A stretch of DNA of 64,000 nt from Desulfatitalea tepidiphila (GTDB lineage Bacteria; Desulfobacterota; Desulfobacteria; Desulfobacterales; Desulfosarcinaceae), in contig NZ_BCAG01000001.1 in NCBI RefSeq assembly GCF_001293685.1, positions 62,001 through 126,000 on the forward strand, read 5' to 3'. This document shows, one piece after another, positions 52,007 through 61,384 of this stretch; within the stretch, counting starts at the first letter, position 1; every line of letters starts with the position of its first letter. The notes under the pieces were generated by a model. It worked only from the letters and a program-made list of their open reading frames with translations, made no database searches and was not told the origin of the DNA. Both the position numbers and the translations under genes were made by a program.

Positions 52007-53917
52007 TTATTTGGGTCGAGAACCGGCCAGGCCGATGGTGTTCAAGGCCGCCTCGATTTCCCCCAGGATGGCCGGATCATCGATGGTGGCCGGCGTCTTG
52101 AACGCTTTGTTGTCGGCGATTTTCTGGATCGTGCCGCGCAGGATCTTGCCCGAGCGGGTCTTGGGCAGCCGTTTGACCACAGTGGCTTTTTTGAACGAGG
52201 CCACCGGTCCGATGCGGTCGCGGACCATTTTCACCACTTCGTCGATGATCTCCTTCTCGGGTCGCTTGACCCCGGCCTTGAGTACGACAAAGCCCACCGG
52301 CACTTGGCCCTTGAGGCTGTCCTCCACGCCCAGCACGGCGCATTCGGCCACATCCGGATGATCGGAGAGCACCTCCTCCATGGCGCCGGTGGAGAGACGG
52401 TGGCCGGCCACATTGATGATGTCGTCGGTGCGGGACATGACAAAGGCATACCCATCCGTGTCGATGAAGCCGGCATCGGCGGTTTTGTAATAGCCATCGA
52501 ACTCTTCCAGGTAGGATTCGATGTAGCGTTGGTCATTGTTCCACAGGGTCGGCAGGCTGCCCGGCGGCAACGGCAGTTTGACGACCAGGGCGCCGATATC
52601 GCCGGCCTTGACCGGTTGTTTGCTTTCTGGATCCAGCACCTGCAGGTTCCAGCCCGGCGCGGGTTTGGTGGGCGATCCCTCTTTGACCTCGAAGGTGTGC
52701 AGGCCCATGCAGTTGGCACAGATGGCCCAGCCGGTCTCGGTTTGCCACCAGTGGTCGATCACCGGTATGCCCAGGTGGCCCCGGGCCCACTTGAGGGTAT
52801 CGGGGTCGAGGCGCTCGCCCGCGAGGAAAAGGGCCCGGAATTTGGACAGGTCGTACTTTTTGATCAGTTCGCCCTTGGGGTCTTCGCGTTTGATGGCCCG
52901 GAAGGCGGTAGGGGCGGTGAACATGGTGCACACTTTATGTTGGGAAATGACCCGCCAGAAGACGCCTGCGTCGGGCGTGCCCACCGGTTTGCCTTCGAAG
53001 AGGATCGTCGTGCAGCCCTTGAGCAGGGGGGCATAGACGATATACGAATGGCCCACGACCCAGCCCACATCCGAGGCGGCCCAGTAAACTTCGCCGGCAT
53101 CGACGTTATAGACGCTTTTCATACTCCATTTCAGGGCCACCGCATGACCGCCATTGTCCCGCACCACGCCCTTGGGCTGCCCCGTGGTGCCCGAGGTGTA
53201 GAGGATATACAGCGGGTCGGTGGCCGCCACCGGTACGCAGTCGGCCGGTTTGGCCGAGGCCATGGCCTCCTGCCAATCCAGGTCGCGTCCGGCTACCAGC
53301 TCGCTTTTGTGCATGGGCCGTTGAAAGATGATGCACTTCTGGGGTTTGGATTTGGCCATGTCGATGGCGCCATCGAGCAACGGTTTATAGGGGATCACCC
53401 TTTGGACCTCGATACCGCAGGAAGCCGAGACGATCACCTTGGGTTTGGCGTCGTTGATGCGCGTGGCCAACTCGTTGGCGGCAAAACCGCCGAAAACGAC
53501 CGAATGCACGGCGCCGATACGCGCACAGGCCAACATGGCGATGGCTGCCTCGGGTATCATGGGCATGTAAATGATGACCCGGTCGCCCTTTTCCACACCC
53601 TGGGCCTTGAGAACGCCGGCAAAGCTCGACGTCTCCTGCTGCAATTGGCTGTAAGTGTAAGTTTTGATCGTGTTGGTGACGGGGCTGTCATAAATGATCG
53701 CCGGCTGATCTCCCCGGCCCGTGGCGACGTGATGATCCACCGCGTTGTAGCAGGTGTTGAGCACACCGCCCACGAACCATCGGTAAAAGGGCAGATTGCT
53801 GCCGTCGAGCACCTTGTCCCACCGTTTGATCCATACAATGTCCTCCGCCGCTTCGCCCCAGTACCCTTCCGGGTCGTTGATGGAGCGTTCAAAAGCCAGA
53901 TCGTACGCGTTGGTCAT
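52007..53917 (-). CDS. prpE: propionyl-CoA synthetase (acetyl-CoA synthetase-like)
   Basis: 636 residues, close to the PrpE length. The start FERSINDPEGYWGEAAEDI and inside DPLYILYTSGTTGQPKGVVRD (P-loop), then WWQTETGWAI and RTDDIINVAGHRLSTGAME, with TRSGKILRGT carrying the C-terminal catalytic Lys, all match PrpE. It activates propionate (or acetate) to the CoA ester using ATP. GAGGAGG precedes the ATG. It is a single-gene unit with its own terminator. Confidence 0.9.
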   Translation of the reverse strand: MTNAYDLAFERSINDPEGYWGEAAEDIVWIKRWDKVLDGSNLPFYRWFVGGVLNTCYNAVDHHVATGRGDQPAIIYDSPVTNTIKTYTYSQLQQETSSFAGVLKAQGVEKGDRVIIYMPMIPEAAIAMLACARIGAVHSVVFGGFAANELATRINDAKPKVIVSASCGIEVQRVIPYKPLLDGAIDMAKSKPQKCIIFQRPMHKSELVAGRDLDWQEAMASAKPADCVPVAATDPLYILYTSGTTGQPKGVVRDNGGHAVALKWSMKSVYNVDAGEVYWAASDVGWVVGHSYIVYAPLLKGCTTILFEGKPVGTPDAGVFWRVISQHKVCTMFTAPTAFRAIKREDPKGELIKKYDLSKFRALFLAGERLDPDTLKWARGHLGIPVIDHWWQTETGWAICANCMGLHTFEVKEGSPTKPAPGWNLQVLDPESKQPVKAGDIGALVVKLPLPPGSLPTLWNNDQRYIESYLEEFDGYYKTADAGFIDTDGYAFVMSRTDDIINVAGHRLSTGAMEEVLSDHPDVAECAVLGVEDSLKGQVPVGFVVLKAGVKRPEKEIIDEVVKMVRDRIGPVASFKKATVVKRLPKTRSGKILRGTIQKIADNKAFKTPATIDDPAILGEIEAALNTIGLAGSRPK

Positions 53918-54059
53918 GTGGGCCTCCTCTATTCTGTGGATTGATATCGGTTGTCGACCGTTGTTCGCAGACCTGAACCTGTCATCTTGGGTTTCTTGAA
54001 CCGATGCATGGTATTTGTCAGTTTGTCATCAGGGGTGAGGCTGGTGCAGTCGAAGACGA

Positions 54060-54345
54060 ATATGCCCAAGCTTGACGCCACCGCAAAAAGCCCAATCTCT
54101 GCGTTGTGCTCATCCCGTCGTCCTTGCGGCGTACGCTAAGTAGTGCCCATCCACAAATGTCCAATTGGCCCGATATCGGTGTTGCGCGAAAAATTTAATC
54201 CTCGGAATATCGACCATATGCCTGCGGTTAAATTTTTCGCGCGCCTTGATCTCGACCCAATTTGCCTATTTGTGGACGGGCACTAAGTAGGCAGCAGGGC
54301 ACGGAATTTCGCACGCCTCGATCTTGAACTTTTTACGGCGCCGTC
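54060..54345. repeat. quasi-palindromic dispersed repeat interrupted by A2
   Basis: The two sides of A2, about 80 and 55 bases, look like halves of an older imperfect inverted repeat: CCGCAAAAAGCCCAATCTCTG on the left and GATCTTGAACTTTTTACGGC on the right, which pair roughly. Only one copy is in this window, so its repeat status is inference. The surrounding 53918-54463 stretch has no gene. Confidence 0.4.
54143..54283 (+). repeat. Family A MITE-like element, full copy (A2, 141 bp)
   Basis: The ends GTGCCCATCCACAAAT and ATTTGTGGACGGGCAC are inverted repeats with one mismatch. A perfect 6-base direct repeat TAAGTA flanks it (54137-54142 and 54284-54289). It is collinear over its full length with A1, and non-coding. 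Confidence 0.9.
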
Positions 54346-54463
54346 CGACAGCGACTTTTTACATAGTCATCAAGTTAAGTTGACCATAAAAAAGCACAGT
54401 GGTGATGTCAAGATAAATAATGAATGGGATACAGTCGATGAATATAAAACGAAAAAATGTGCC

Positions 54464-55168
54464 TTAATCATGTTCCGTGCGGATCACACAGTTTTCCACC
54501 AGGGGCGACGACAACTCCCTGAAATGATGAATCTCTGCTGGTGAAATGACGGGCTCGATCGTTTCGAAGAAGTCTGGCTGGAGCATTTTTTGGGGTCGAA
54601 AGGATTGCAGGACATAGCGACGGGCTCCCTGGATGGCGCGGGCCATGTCGAGGATCCGCTGCGCGTCGACAAAGGGGCGGACACAAGTGGTGCGGAATTC
54701 ATAATCCGGGGATGTCTGCATGATCAGTTGGATGCTGCGCCGGAGGTGGGCGGTGATGTCCTCGTGGACCAGGGCCGGATGATAGGATGCGATCGGCGTT
54801 TTGATGTCCATGGCCACGTAGTCGACCAGCCGCTCGTCGAACAGCCGGGCGAGAACATCTGGACGGCTGCCGTTGGTGTCGAGTTTGATGCGCAGATGCA
54901 GCCGGCGGACAGCCCGGCAGAGATCGGCCAAATGGGGATGAAGGGTCGGCTCGCCGCCGCTGATCACCACGCCGTCGAGCAGCTTCCTGCGGGGAGTGAG
55001 AAATTCGATAAAACGGTCGAGGGGAAGACGCGAGGGCCATTCTCCCCTGGCAAGTTCCCCATTATGGCAAAAGGGGCAGGTGAAGTTGCAGCCAGTCACA
55101 AAGACCACACAGCTGACCCGCCCCGGATAGTCGATCAGCGACGTCTTTTGAAGTCCGGCCAGGTTCAT
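54464..55168 (-). CDS. nrdG: anaerobic ribonucleotide reductase activating enzyme NrdG
   Basis: 234 residues of a radical SAM activase. Start GLQKTSLIDYPGRVSC is typical, then CNFTCPFCHN supplies the CxxxCxxC cluster ligands and SGGEPTLHP follows. It makes the glycyl radical on NrdD using SAM. The ATG at 55168 is chosen for that N-terminus; a start at 55240 would overlap nrdD by 44 bases. It follows nrdD by 28 bases. Confidence 0.92.
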   Translation of the reverse strand: MNLAGLQKTSLIDYPGRVSCVVFVTGCNFTCPFCHNGELARGEWPSRLPLDRFIEFLTPRRKLLDGVVISGGEPTLHPHLADLCRAVRRLHLRIKLDTNGSRPDVLARLFDERLVDYVAMDIKTPIASYHPALVHEDITAHLRRSIQLIMQTSPDYEFRTTCVRPFVDAQRILDMARAIQGARRYVLQSFRPQKMLQPDFFETIEPVISPAEIHHFRELSSPLVENCVIRTEHD

Positions 55169-55196
55169 GATGGAGACGGATCCAAGGGTGGCCTTT

Positions 55197-57419
55197 TTAT
55201 CGGCAGGCTGCACCGGTTTGATCGGTCTTCGCAGCCACATGAGCCTCCAGATGGACCGTGGCGACCTTCTCTATCGCGCGGCCCGCTGGACTTCGGCCGA
55301 TCACCGTGGCGGTGAGGTCCCCATCGATGGATGTCGCGCGATACGTTTTTCGCAGGGCGAATTCGGCCTGCTTGCCGTCATTCCACTGTTTGACCGGCCG
55401 CAGGTAACCGACCACGCGAGAGTAGATCTCGGTCTCCTGGTTGCAGTGGGTGCAACGCGGCTGTTCACCGGCCAGATACCCGTGGGAAGGACAGATGCTG
55501 AAGGTGGGGGTCAGGGTAAAGTAAGGCAGCCGGTAGTTGCCGGCTATTTTGCGCACCAGGGACTTGACCGCATCGATATCGCCGATCCGTTCGCCGAGAA
55601 ATACGTGCAGAACCGTGCCACCGGTATATTTGGTCTGCAGCTGGTCTTGAAGCTGGAGAGTTTCATACAGGTCGTCGGTGTAGTTGACCGGCAACTGGGT
55701 CGAGTTGGTGTAGTAGGGCGCGGCTCCCTTTTCATATTCCACCTCGTTGGAGCACACGATGCGGGGGAATTTTTTCTTGTCCAGCATGGCCAGGCGGAAA
55801 GAGGTGCCTTCGGCCGGGGTGGCTTCCAGGTTGAAGATATCTCCGGTTTCTTCTTGAACCCCGGCCAGCAGGTCGCGCAGAAAGTCCATCACCTTGAGTG
55901 CGAAGGCCTGTCCTTCCATGGTGCCGATATCCTTGCGGATAAAGTTGAGGCAGGCTTCGTTCATGCCGATGATGCCGACGGTGGAGAAGTGATTCTTCCA
56001 ATAGGTGCCGCTGCCTTGTTTGATCTCCCGAAGGTAGAAGCGCGAATAGGGGTAGAGATTTTTTTCGGTGAACTTTTCGAGCACCTTTCGTTTGATGGTC
56101 AAACTTTCCACGGCCTGGCGCACCCGGGTTTCCAGGCGCTGGAAGAAATCCTTTTCCCCATCGGCCAAGTGTCCGATACGGGGCAGATTGATGGTCACCA
56201 CCCCGATGGATCCGGTCAGCGGATTGGCGCCGAACAGGCCGCCGCCGCGTTTGAGCAGTTCTCGGTTGTCCAGGCGCAGCCGGCAGCACATGGAGCGGGC
56301 GTCCTCCGGCGACATATCCGAGTTGACGAAGTTCGAAAAGTAGGGGATGCCGTACTTGGCGGTCATCTGCCAGACCAGATCGAGATTGGGATTGTTCCAG
56401 TCGAAATCGGGCGTGATGTTATACGTGGGAATGGGAAAGGTGAACACCCGGCCCTTGGCGTCGCCGGCCATCATCACCTCGGCAAAGGCGCGGTTGATCA
56501 GGTCCATTTCAGGCTGGAACTCGGCGTAGGTGGCCTCCAATTCCCGGCCGCCCACGATCACCGGGTGGTCTTTGAGAATCGAAGGTACGGAAAGATCCAT
56601 GGTAATGTTGGTGAACGGGGTCTGGAAGCCCACCCGGGTGGGAATATTGATATTGAAGATAAACTCCTGGAGCGCCTGCTTGACCTTGTCGTAGGTCAAT
56701 TCATCGTAGCGCACGAACGGGGCCAGTAGCGTGTCGAAATTGGAAAGGGCCTGGGCCCCGGCGGCCTCTCCCTGGAGCGTGTAGAAAAAATTGACGATTT
56801 GACCGAGGGCGGAGCGCAGGTGCTTGGGCGGCGCGCTCTCCACCTTGCCCTCGACCCCCTTGAATCCGTTTTTCAACAGGTCCTTCAGGTCCCATCCCAC
56901 GCAGTAGACCGACAGCAGGCTCAGGTCGTGGATGTGCAGGTCGCCATCCTTGTGGGCGTTACGGATATCCGGGGGATAGATCCGGTTGAGCCAGTACTCG
57001 GACGTGACATCCGAGGAGATGTAGTTGTTGAGCCCCTGCAGGGAATAGCACATGTTGCTGTTCTCTTTGATTTTCCAATCCAGCCGCTGGATGTAGTGCT
57101 CGACCAGGTCCACGTTGGCCTTGGTGGCGATGCTGCGGATCTGGGCATGCTGCTCGCGATAGAGGACGTAGGCCTTGGCAGTGGCGTGAAACGGAGAGTC
57201 GAGCAGAACATGCTCCACGATGTCCTGGATCTCTTCCACCTCGGGCTGATCGCCCAGGCGCATTTCATGCGCCAGGGTCAACACGCGTAACGTCAGTTTG
57301 CGCGCCTCGCGTTCGCCGAATTCACCGGTGGCGTTGCCGGCCTTGGCGATGGCGGCAGTAATCTTGGTGGAATCGAACTCAACAATTCGTCCGTCGCGTT
57401 TTTTAATTTGTTCAAACAC
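55197..57419 (-). CDS. nrdD: anaerobic (class III) ribonucleoside-triphosphate reductase NrdD
   Basis: 740 residues from a GTG at 57419 with GAGGAGAG before it. An ATP-cone domain covers about 1-90 (KKRDGRIVEFDSTKI). The glycyl-radical barrel follows, and near the end are CTHC (zinc-site Cys) and SRVVGYLRPV, the Gly-radical loop. It reduces NTPs without oxygen, activated by NrdG. The frame extends upstream to 57491 without support. Expression is probably under NrdR control. Confidence 0.93.
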   Translation of the reverse strand: MFEQIKKRDGRIVEFDSTKITAAIAKAGNATGEFGEREARKLTLRVLTLAHEMRLGDQPEVEEIQDIVEHVLLDSPFHATAKAYVLYREQHAQIRSIATKANVDLVEHYIQRLDWKIKENSNMCYSLQGLNNYISSDVTSEYWLNRIYPPDIRNAHKDGDLHIHDLSLLSVYCVGWDLKDLLKNGFKGVEGKVESAPPKHLRSALGQIVNFFYTLQGEAAGAQALSNFDTLLAPFVRYDELTYDKVKQALQEFIFNINIPTRVGFQTPFTNITMDLSVPSILKDHPVIVGGRELEATYAEFQPEMDLINRAFAEVMMAGDAKGRVFTFPIPTYNITPDFDWNNPNLDLVWQMTAKYGIPYFSNFVNSDMSPEDARSMCCRLRLDNRELLKRGGGLFGANPLTGSIGVVTINLPRIGHLADGEKDFFQRLETRVRQAVESLTIKRKVLEKFTEKNLYPYSRFYLREIKQGSGTYWKNHFSTVGIIGMNEACLNFIRKDIGTMEGQAFALKVMDFLRDLLAGVQEETGDIFNLEATPAEGTSFRLAMLDKKKFPRIVCSNEVEYEKGAAPYYTNSTQLPVNYTDDLYETLQLQDQLQTKYTGGTVLHVFLGERIGDIDAVKSLVRKIAGNYRLPYFTLTPTFSICPSHGYLAGEQPRCTHCNQETEIYSRVVGYLRPVKQWNDGKQAEFALRKTYRATSIDGDLTATVIGRSPAGRAIEKVATVHLEAHVAAKTDQTGAACR

Positions 57420-57555
57420 CAGGCTCTCCTCGCAGGGCTGAAGGTTTGCTGAATGACACCACGCTTTCGGGCACCCGGGTGCCGAACGCATCGGGATATA
57501 GATAACAGGTATTCAGGATGAAACGTTGCAATGCAGAATAGTGGGGTAGTTACAT

Positions 57556-57596
57556 CAACATCTTGTTGTCTGTCAATCGAAAATTTCTACATCTTG
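57556..57596 (-). promoter_or_regulatory. NrdR box pair in front of nrdD
   Basis: CAACATCTTG (57556-57565) and CTACATCTTG (57587-57596) both match the NrdR core CWAnATnTWG. Their centres are 31 bases apart, which is three helix turns as in known NrdR pairs. A minus-strand TTGACA at 57576-57571 places the first box in the promoter spacer, fitting repression. Confidence 0.75.
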
Positions 57597-57643
57597 TGGA
57601 AGGCCCGATCCATTCAGATGCAGTCGATAATACCCATCGACCC

Positions 57644-57684
57644 TAATATGTAGAGAATATTTTCGGTTGACATACAACATATTG
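57644..57684 (+). promoter_or_regulatory. NrdR box pair in front of nrdJ
   Basis: TAATATGTAG (57644-57653, 9 of 10 matches) and CAACATATTG (57675-57684, full match) are also 31 bases apart centre to centre. A plus-strand TTGACA at 57667-57672 lies just before the second box. The same geometry as in the pair facing nrdD. Confidence 0.7.
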
Positions 57685-57863
57685 TGTGCCAACACGATCA
57701 CAATCCACGTTGTCGCACATCGTCGCTCCTTTTCGATCCAGCATCGGGCGTGAAGCGTCTTCACAGCCCCCTGAATCGCTGTTTCAGTAGCCTGAATTCG
57801 AAAGGCGGCGCCATCCGGCATCATCCATACAAATTTCCAAGCAGACAGACAGGAGCACAGCCC

Positions 57864-60350
57864 GTGCGTCAAAAAGCCAAAATCATTGAAACCACCGAAG
57901 GCATCATCGACCTGGCCACCTATAGCTGGGACGACGAGCGTTTCTCGCGCGTGTTGATCCAGCAGCACCCCATGGACGACGAGCAGGCCCAATCCATCAG
58001 CCGTTTCGTTCGAGAGGCCATCGATGAACTCAAGATTCAACGCATCACCCCGCCCATCGTGGATGCGGTGGTCAAGGCCACGCTGGAAGAGCACGGGGTC
58101 TCCAAGCTGGTGCATGTGCCCCTGGACAAATCCCTCTTCGTGCGCAACGGTCTGCATCTGACCCCCAACGCGGTGACGGTATTGGAGCGCCGCTACCTGA
58201 AAAAGGACGAATACGGCCGCCTGCAGGAAAATCCTTCCCAGATGTTCCGGCGCGTGGCGCGGCATATCGCCCAAGCCGATCTCAACTACGACCCGGAGGC
58301 CGATGTGCCGGCCGTCGAGGAGGCCTTTTTCGCCTTGATGGCCGAGCAGAAATTTTTGCCCAACTCGCCCACGCTGATGAATGCCGGACGGCGCCTCGGC
58401 CAGCTGGCGGCCTGTTTTGTACTTCCGGTGGAAGACAGCATGGAAGCGATCTTCGAAACGCTCAAGAATGCCGCCATCATTCACAAGTCGGGCGGGGGCA
58501 CCGGCTTCTCCTTTTCCCGCCTGCGGCCCAAAAATTCCATGGTGGGCACGACCGGCGGGGTGGCCTCCGGACCCGTATCCTTCATGAAGATCTTCAATAC
58601 GGCCACCGAGCAGGTCAAGCAGGGCGGCACCCGTCGCGGCGCCAACATGGCCATCCTGAAGGTCGACCACCCGGACATCATGGAGTTCATTTTCTGCAAG
58701 CAGAACGACAAGGAATTGAACAACTTCAATATCTCCGTGGCGGTCACCGACGATTTCATGAAGGCCGTTGCCGAAGGCGCCTCGTTCGACCTGATCGATC
58801 CGGCTCGCAAACGAAAGACCGGTTCTCTCGACGCCAGGGAGGTCTACGCGGCCCTGGTGCAGCAGGCGTGGAAGAACGGGGACCCGGGGATCGTCTTTCT
58901 CGATCGCATGAACCGCGACAATCCCACCCCGGACCTCGGCGCCATCGAGAGCACCAATCCATGCGGCGAGCAGCCGCTGCTGCCCAAGGAGGCGTGCAAC
59001 CTCGGATCGATCAATCTGGCGCGTTGCGTGGTGGCGGATCAGGAGGAGGCGGCCATCGATTACGAGGAGCTGCGGCGGGTGGTGTGGGCGGCGGTCCACT
59101 TCCTGGACAATACCATCGACATGTCCCAGTATCCCCTGGCGGCCATCGACAATATGGTCAAGGGCAACCGCAAGGTGGGCCTGGGGGTCATGGGGTTCGC
59201 CGATCTGCTGTTCCAGCTCAAGATTCCCTACAACTCGGAACGGGCGCTGACCCTGGCCGAAGAGGTGATGGGGTTCATACAGGCCGAGTCCCATGCCGCA
59301 TCCGAGGATCTGGCCCGGCACCGGGGGGCTTTTCCCAACTTCGAGCGCAGCATTTACAAAGAGATGGGGCATCCGCCCCTGCGCAACGCCACTTTGACCA
59401 CGATTGCGCCCACCGGCACCCTGAGTATCATCGCCAATTGCTCGAGCGGTATCGAACCGTTGTTCGCCCTGAGTTTCGTCCGCACGGTGATGGACCAGGA
59501 CCGGCTGGCCGAAGTCAACCCGGTCTTCGAGGCCGTGGCCCGGGCGCGCGGTTTTTACAGCCAGAAGCTGATGGAGACCGTGGCCGCCAGCGGGTCGATC
59601 AAGGATGTGGATGGGATTCCGGAGGATGTGAAGGCAGTGTTTGTCACGGCCCACGATATATCGCCGGAATGGCATATCCGCATGCAGGCCGCCTTTCAGA
59701 AATTCACCGACAACGCGGTTTCCAAGACCGTCAATCTGCCCCGCGACGCCACGGCCGCCGACGTGCGCAAGATTTACGATCTCGCCTATCAGTTGGGATG
59801 CAAGGGGGTCACCATCTATCGCGACGGCAGCAAGGAGAACCAGGTCCTCTCCACAGGGTCCTCCAAGACAGAAAAGGATGGCAGCCCGGCGGCCGTACGC
59901 GAGCGCCCCGAAACCCTGGAGGGGTTTACCACCAAGATCCGCACCGGTTATGGCCATCTGTATGTCACCGTGACGGAATTCGACGGGCGGCCCTTCGAGG
60001 TTTTTGCCACCATCGGAAAATCGGGGCGTTCCACGACGGCCAAGACCGAGGCCATCGGCCGGCTGGTCTCCCTGGCCCTGCGTTCGGGGGTGGACGTCCG
60101 GCAGATCGTGGATCAACTCAAGGGCATCGGCGGCGAACATCCCATCTTCCAGGAAGGGGGCCTGGTGCTTTCCATCCCCGATGCGATTTCGAGAATCCTC
60201 GAACGGCGTTACCTCGCTGGAAACACGGATAAAATGGCGCGCCCCGGCAACAGCCTGTTGGGCGGCAAGTGCCCGGAATGCGGGCAGACGATCAGCTTCG
60301 AGGAAGGGTGTCAGATCTGCCACTTCTGCGGATTTACCAAGTGCGGATAG
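57864..60350 (+). CDS. nrdJ: adenosylcobalamin-dependent (class II) ribonucleotide reductase NrdJ
   Basis: 828 residues from a GTG at 57864, with AGGAG 9 bases before it. Class II features: LPNSPTLMNAGR and GGGTGFSFSRLRP, NPCGEQPLLP (active-site Cys loop), PTGTLS, and a C-terminal zinc-finger-like CPEC and CxxC pair near GCQICHFCG. It reduces ribonucleotides using coenzyme B12. An upstream extension of the frame to 57684 is unlikely. It is divergent from nrdDG. Confidence 0.93.
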   Translation: MRQKAKIIETTEGIIDLATYSWDDERFSRVLIQQHPMDDEQAQSISRFVREAIDELKIQRITPPIVDAVVKATLEEHGVSKLVHVPLDKSLFVRNGLHLTPNAVTVLERRYLKKDEYGRLQENPSQMFRRVARHIAQADLNYDPEADVPAVEEAFFALMAEQKFLPNSPTLMNAGRRLGQLAACFVLPVEDSMEAIFETLKNAAIIHKSGGGTGFSFSRLRPKNSMVGTTGGVASGPVSFMKIFNTATEQVKQGGTRRGANMAILKVDHPDIMEFIFCKQNDKELNNFNISVAVTDDFMKAVAEGASFDLIDPARKRKTGSLDAREVYAALVQQAWKNGDPGIVFLDRMNRDNPTPDLGAIESTNPCGEQPLLPKEACNLGSINLARCVVADQEEAAIDYEELRRVVWAAVHFLDNTIDMSQYPLAAIDNMVKGNRKVGLGVMGFADLLFQLKIPYNSERALTLAEEVMGFIQAESHAASEDLARHRGAFPNFERSIYKEMGHPPLRNATLTTIAPTGTLSIIANCSSGIEPLFALSFVRTVMDQDRLAEVNPVFEAVARARGFYSQKLMETVAASGSIKDVDGIPEDVKAVFVTAHDISPEWHIRMQAAFQKFTDNAVSKTVNLPRDATAADVRKIYDLAYQLGCKGVTIYRDGSKENQVLSTGSSKTEKDGSPAAVRERPETLEGFTTKIRTGYGHLYVTVTEFDGRPFEVFATIGKSGRSTTAKTEAIGRLVSLALRSGVDVRQIVDQLKGIGGEHPIFQEGGLVLSIPDAISRILERRYLAGNTDKMARPGNSLLGGKCPECGQTISFEEGCQICHFCGFTKCG

Positions 60351-60379
60351 AGAGAGGCGGCAGGCGTTGAATGGGCACT

Positions 60380-60991
60380 TTAGGGTGACCCGTCCGAACC
60401 GATCAGACGGCCGGTCAGATAGGTGCCCAGGATAAAGAGGCACTGGAGGCCCATGAAGGTCTCGGACGAGCGGTGGAACATCAGGCCGGCGGAGGCCGGA
60501 AAGCCCTCTTCGGCCCCATTGAACTGCAAGTAGAGATTCAGGCCGGGCAGGGCCGTGAAGCTGAGCAGCAGATCGTAGCCGTCGCGGTTTGTATCGATGC
60601 CGGCCGAAAGATTGCGGGCGGCCTCTTGCAGCTTGGCCGGGTCATGAGCAAAGTGGCTGGCGATAATCTTGTGCGTGTTGTCGGCGAAGCGGGCCACCAG
60701 GGGGCCGCTGTTTTCGATTTCCCTGAACGTCACCAGCCGGTCTGCGGGCGGCAGCACGCCCGGGAAGTCGAACAGATACCGGTAGAGCACCAATCCCACG
60801 GCCATGGTCACCGGTTGGCCATGGCCATCCTGGCAGCCTTCGGCGGCAATGCAATGCGACTCCCCGAAAAACGGTACATGGACCGATCGTCCCTCCCATC
60901 GGGCCCCCAGCCGGTTGGCGGCCGATTCCCAATCCAGGCGGGAGAGGCGTTCCTGGGCCGAACGATACGCTTCTGCGATACCGCTGCTCAT
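60380..60991 (-). CDS. DUF3786 domain protein
   Basis: 203 residues. The body matches DUF3786: VHVPFFGESHCI, LVLYRYLFDFP, and PLVARFADN, ending LTGRLIGSDGSP. This domain is common in acetogens and sulfate reducers, often near corrinoid proteins, and its function is not known. It overlaps the small upstream gene by 4 bases, so both are translated from one message. Confidence 0.8.
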   Translation of the reverse strand: MSSGIAEAYRSAQERLSRLDWESAANRLGARWEGRSVHVPFFGESHCIAAEGCQDGHGQPVTMAVGLVLYRYLFDFPGVLPPADRLVTFREIENSGPLVARFADNTHKIIASHFAHDPAKLQEAARNLSAGIDTNRDGYDLLLSFTALPGLNLYLQFNGAEEGFPASAGLMFHRSSETFMGLQCLFILGTYLTGRLIGSDGSP

Positions 60992-61182
60992 CGGTTGTCC
61001 TCGTCTGCCGTGGTACGATTTTCCAGAAGTTGTTCCACAATCGCGTCGCGTTGGTCTTCGAGGTCGAACAGCGCCGCCATGAGCGCCGGTTTGACCGAAT
61101 GGGCCGGAAGCCGGCGTCTGGCCTCTTCGATTTCCGCTTCGATCTCTTTTAGTTTCCGGCGAACCGCCTGCTCGTCAGCCAT
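60988..61182 (-). CDS. small helical protein, 64 aa
   Basis: Mostly charged helices (KLKEIEAEIEEARRRL and DLEDQRDAIVEQLLEN), probably a coiled-coil dimer. GGAGGGAGG stands just before the ATG. No family recognised. Its close coupling to DUF3786 suggests a shared role. Confidence 0.7.
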   Translation of the reverse strand: MADEQAVRRKLKEIEAEIEEARRRLPAHSVKPALMAALFDLEDQRDAIVEQLLENRTTADEDNR

Positions 61183-61384
61183 GCCTCCCTCCTTTCGGTT
61201 TGCGCTCGTGCGTTATTCCGGTCCCTACCATAGGGCCATCTCCGTCGAAAGCAATTGATCCAAGTCAATTGATTCACTTTTTGTCTCGAATGGGTTATGA
61301 ATGTCCCTTCTGGCGTCGATTCGAAAGATCGACAAACCCGCTCAAGATTTCCGACAATAGAAATTTCGGGATACAGGCACGTTA

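Noticed and set aside
57573-60443. A 956-codon open frame on the minus strand opposite nrdJ.
   Set aside because: An antisense shadow of a high-GC gene. nrdJ motifs are clear on the plus strand.
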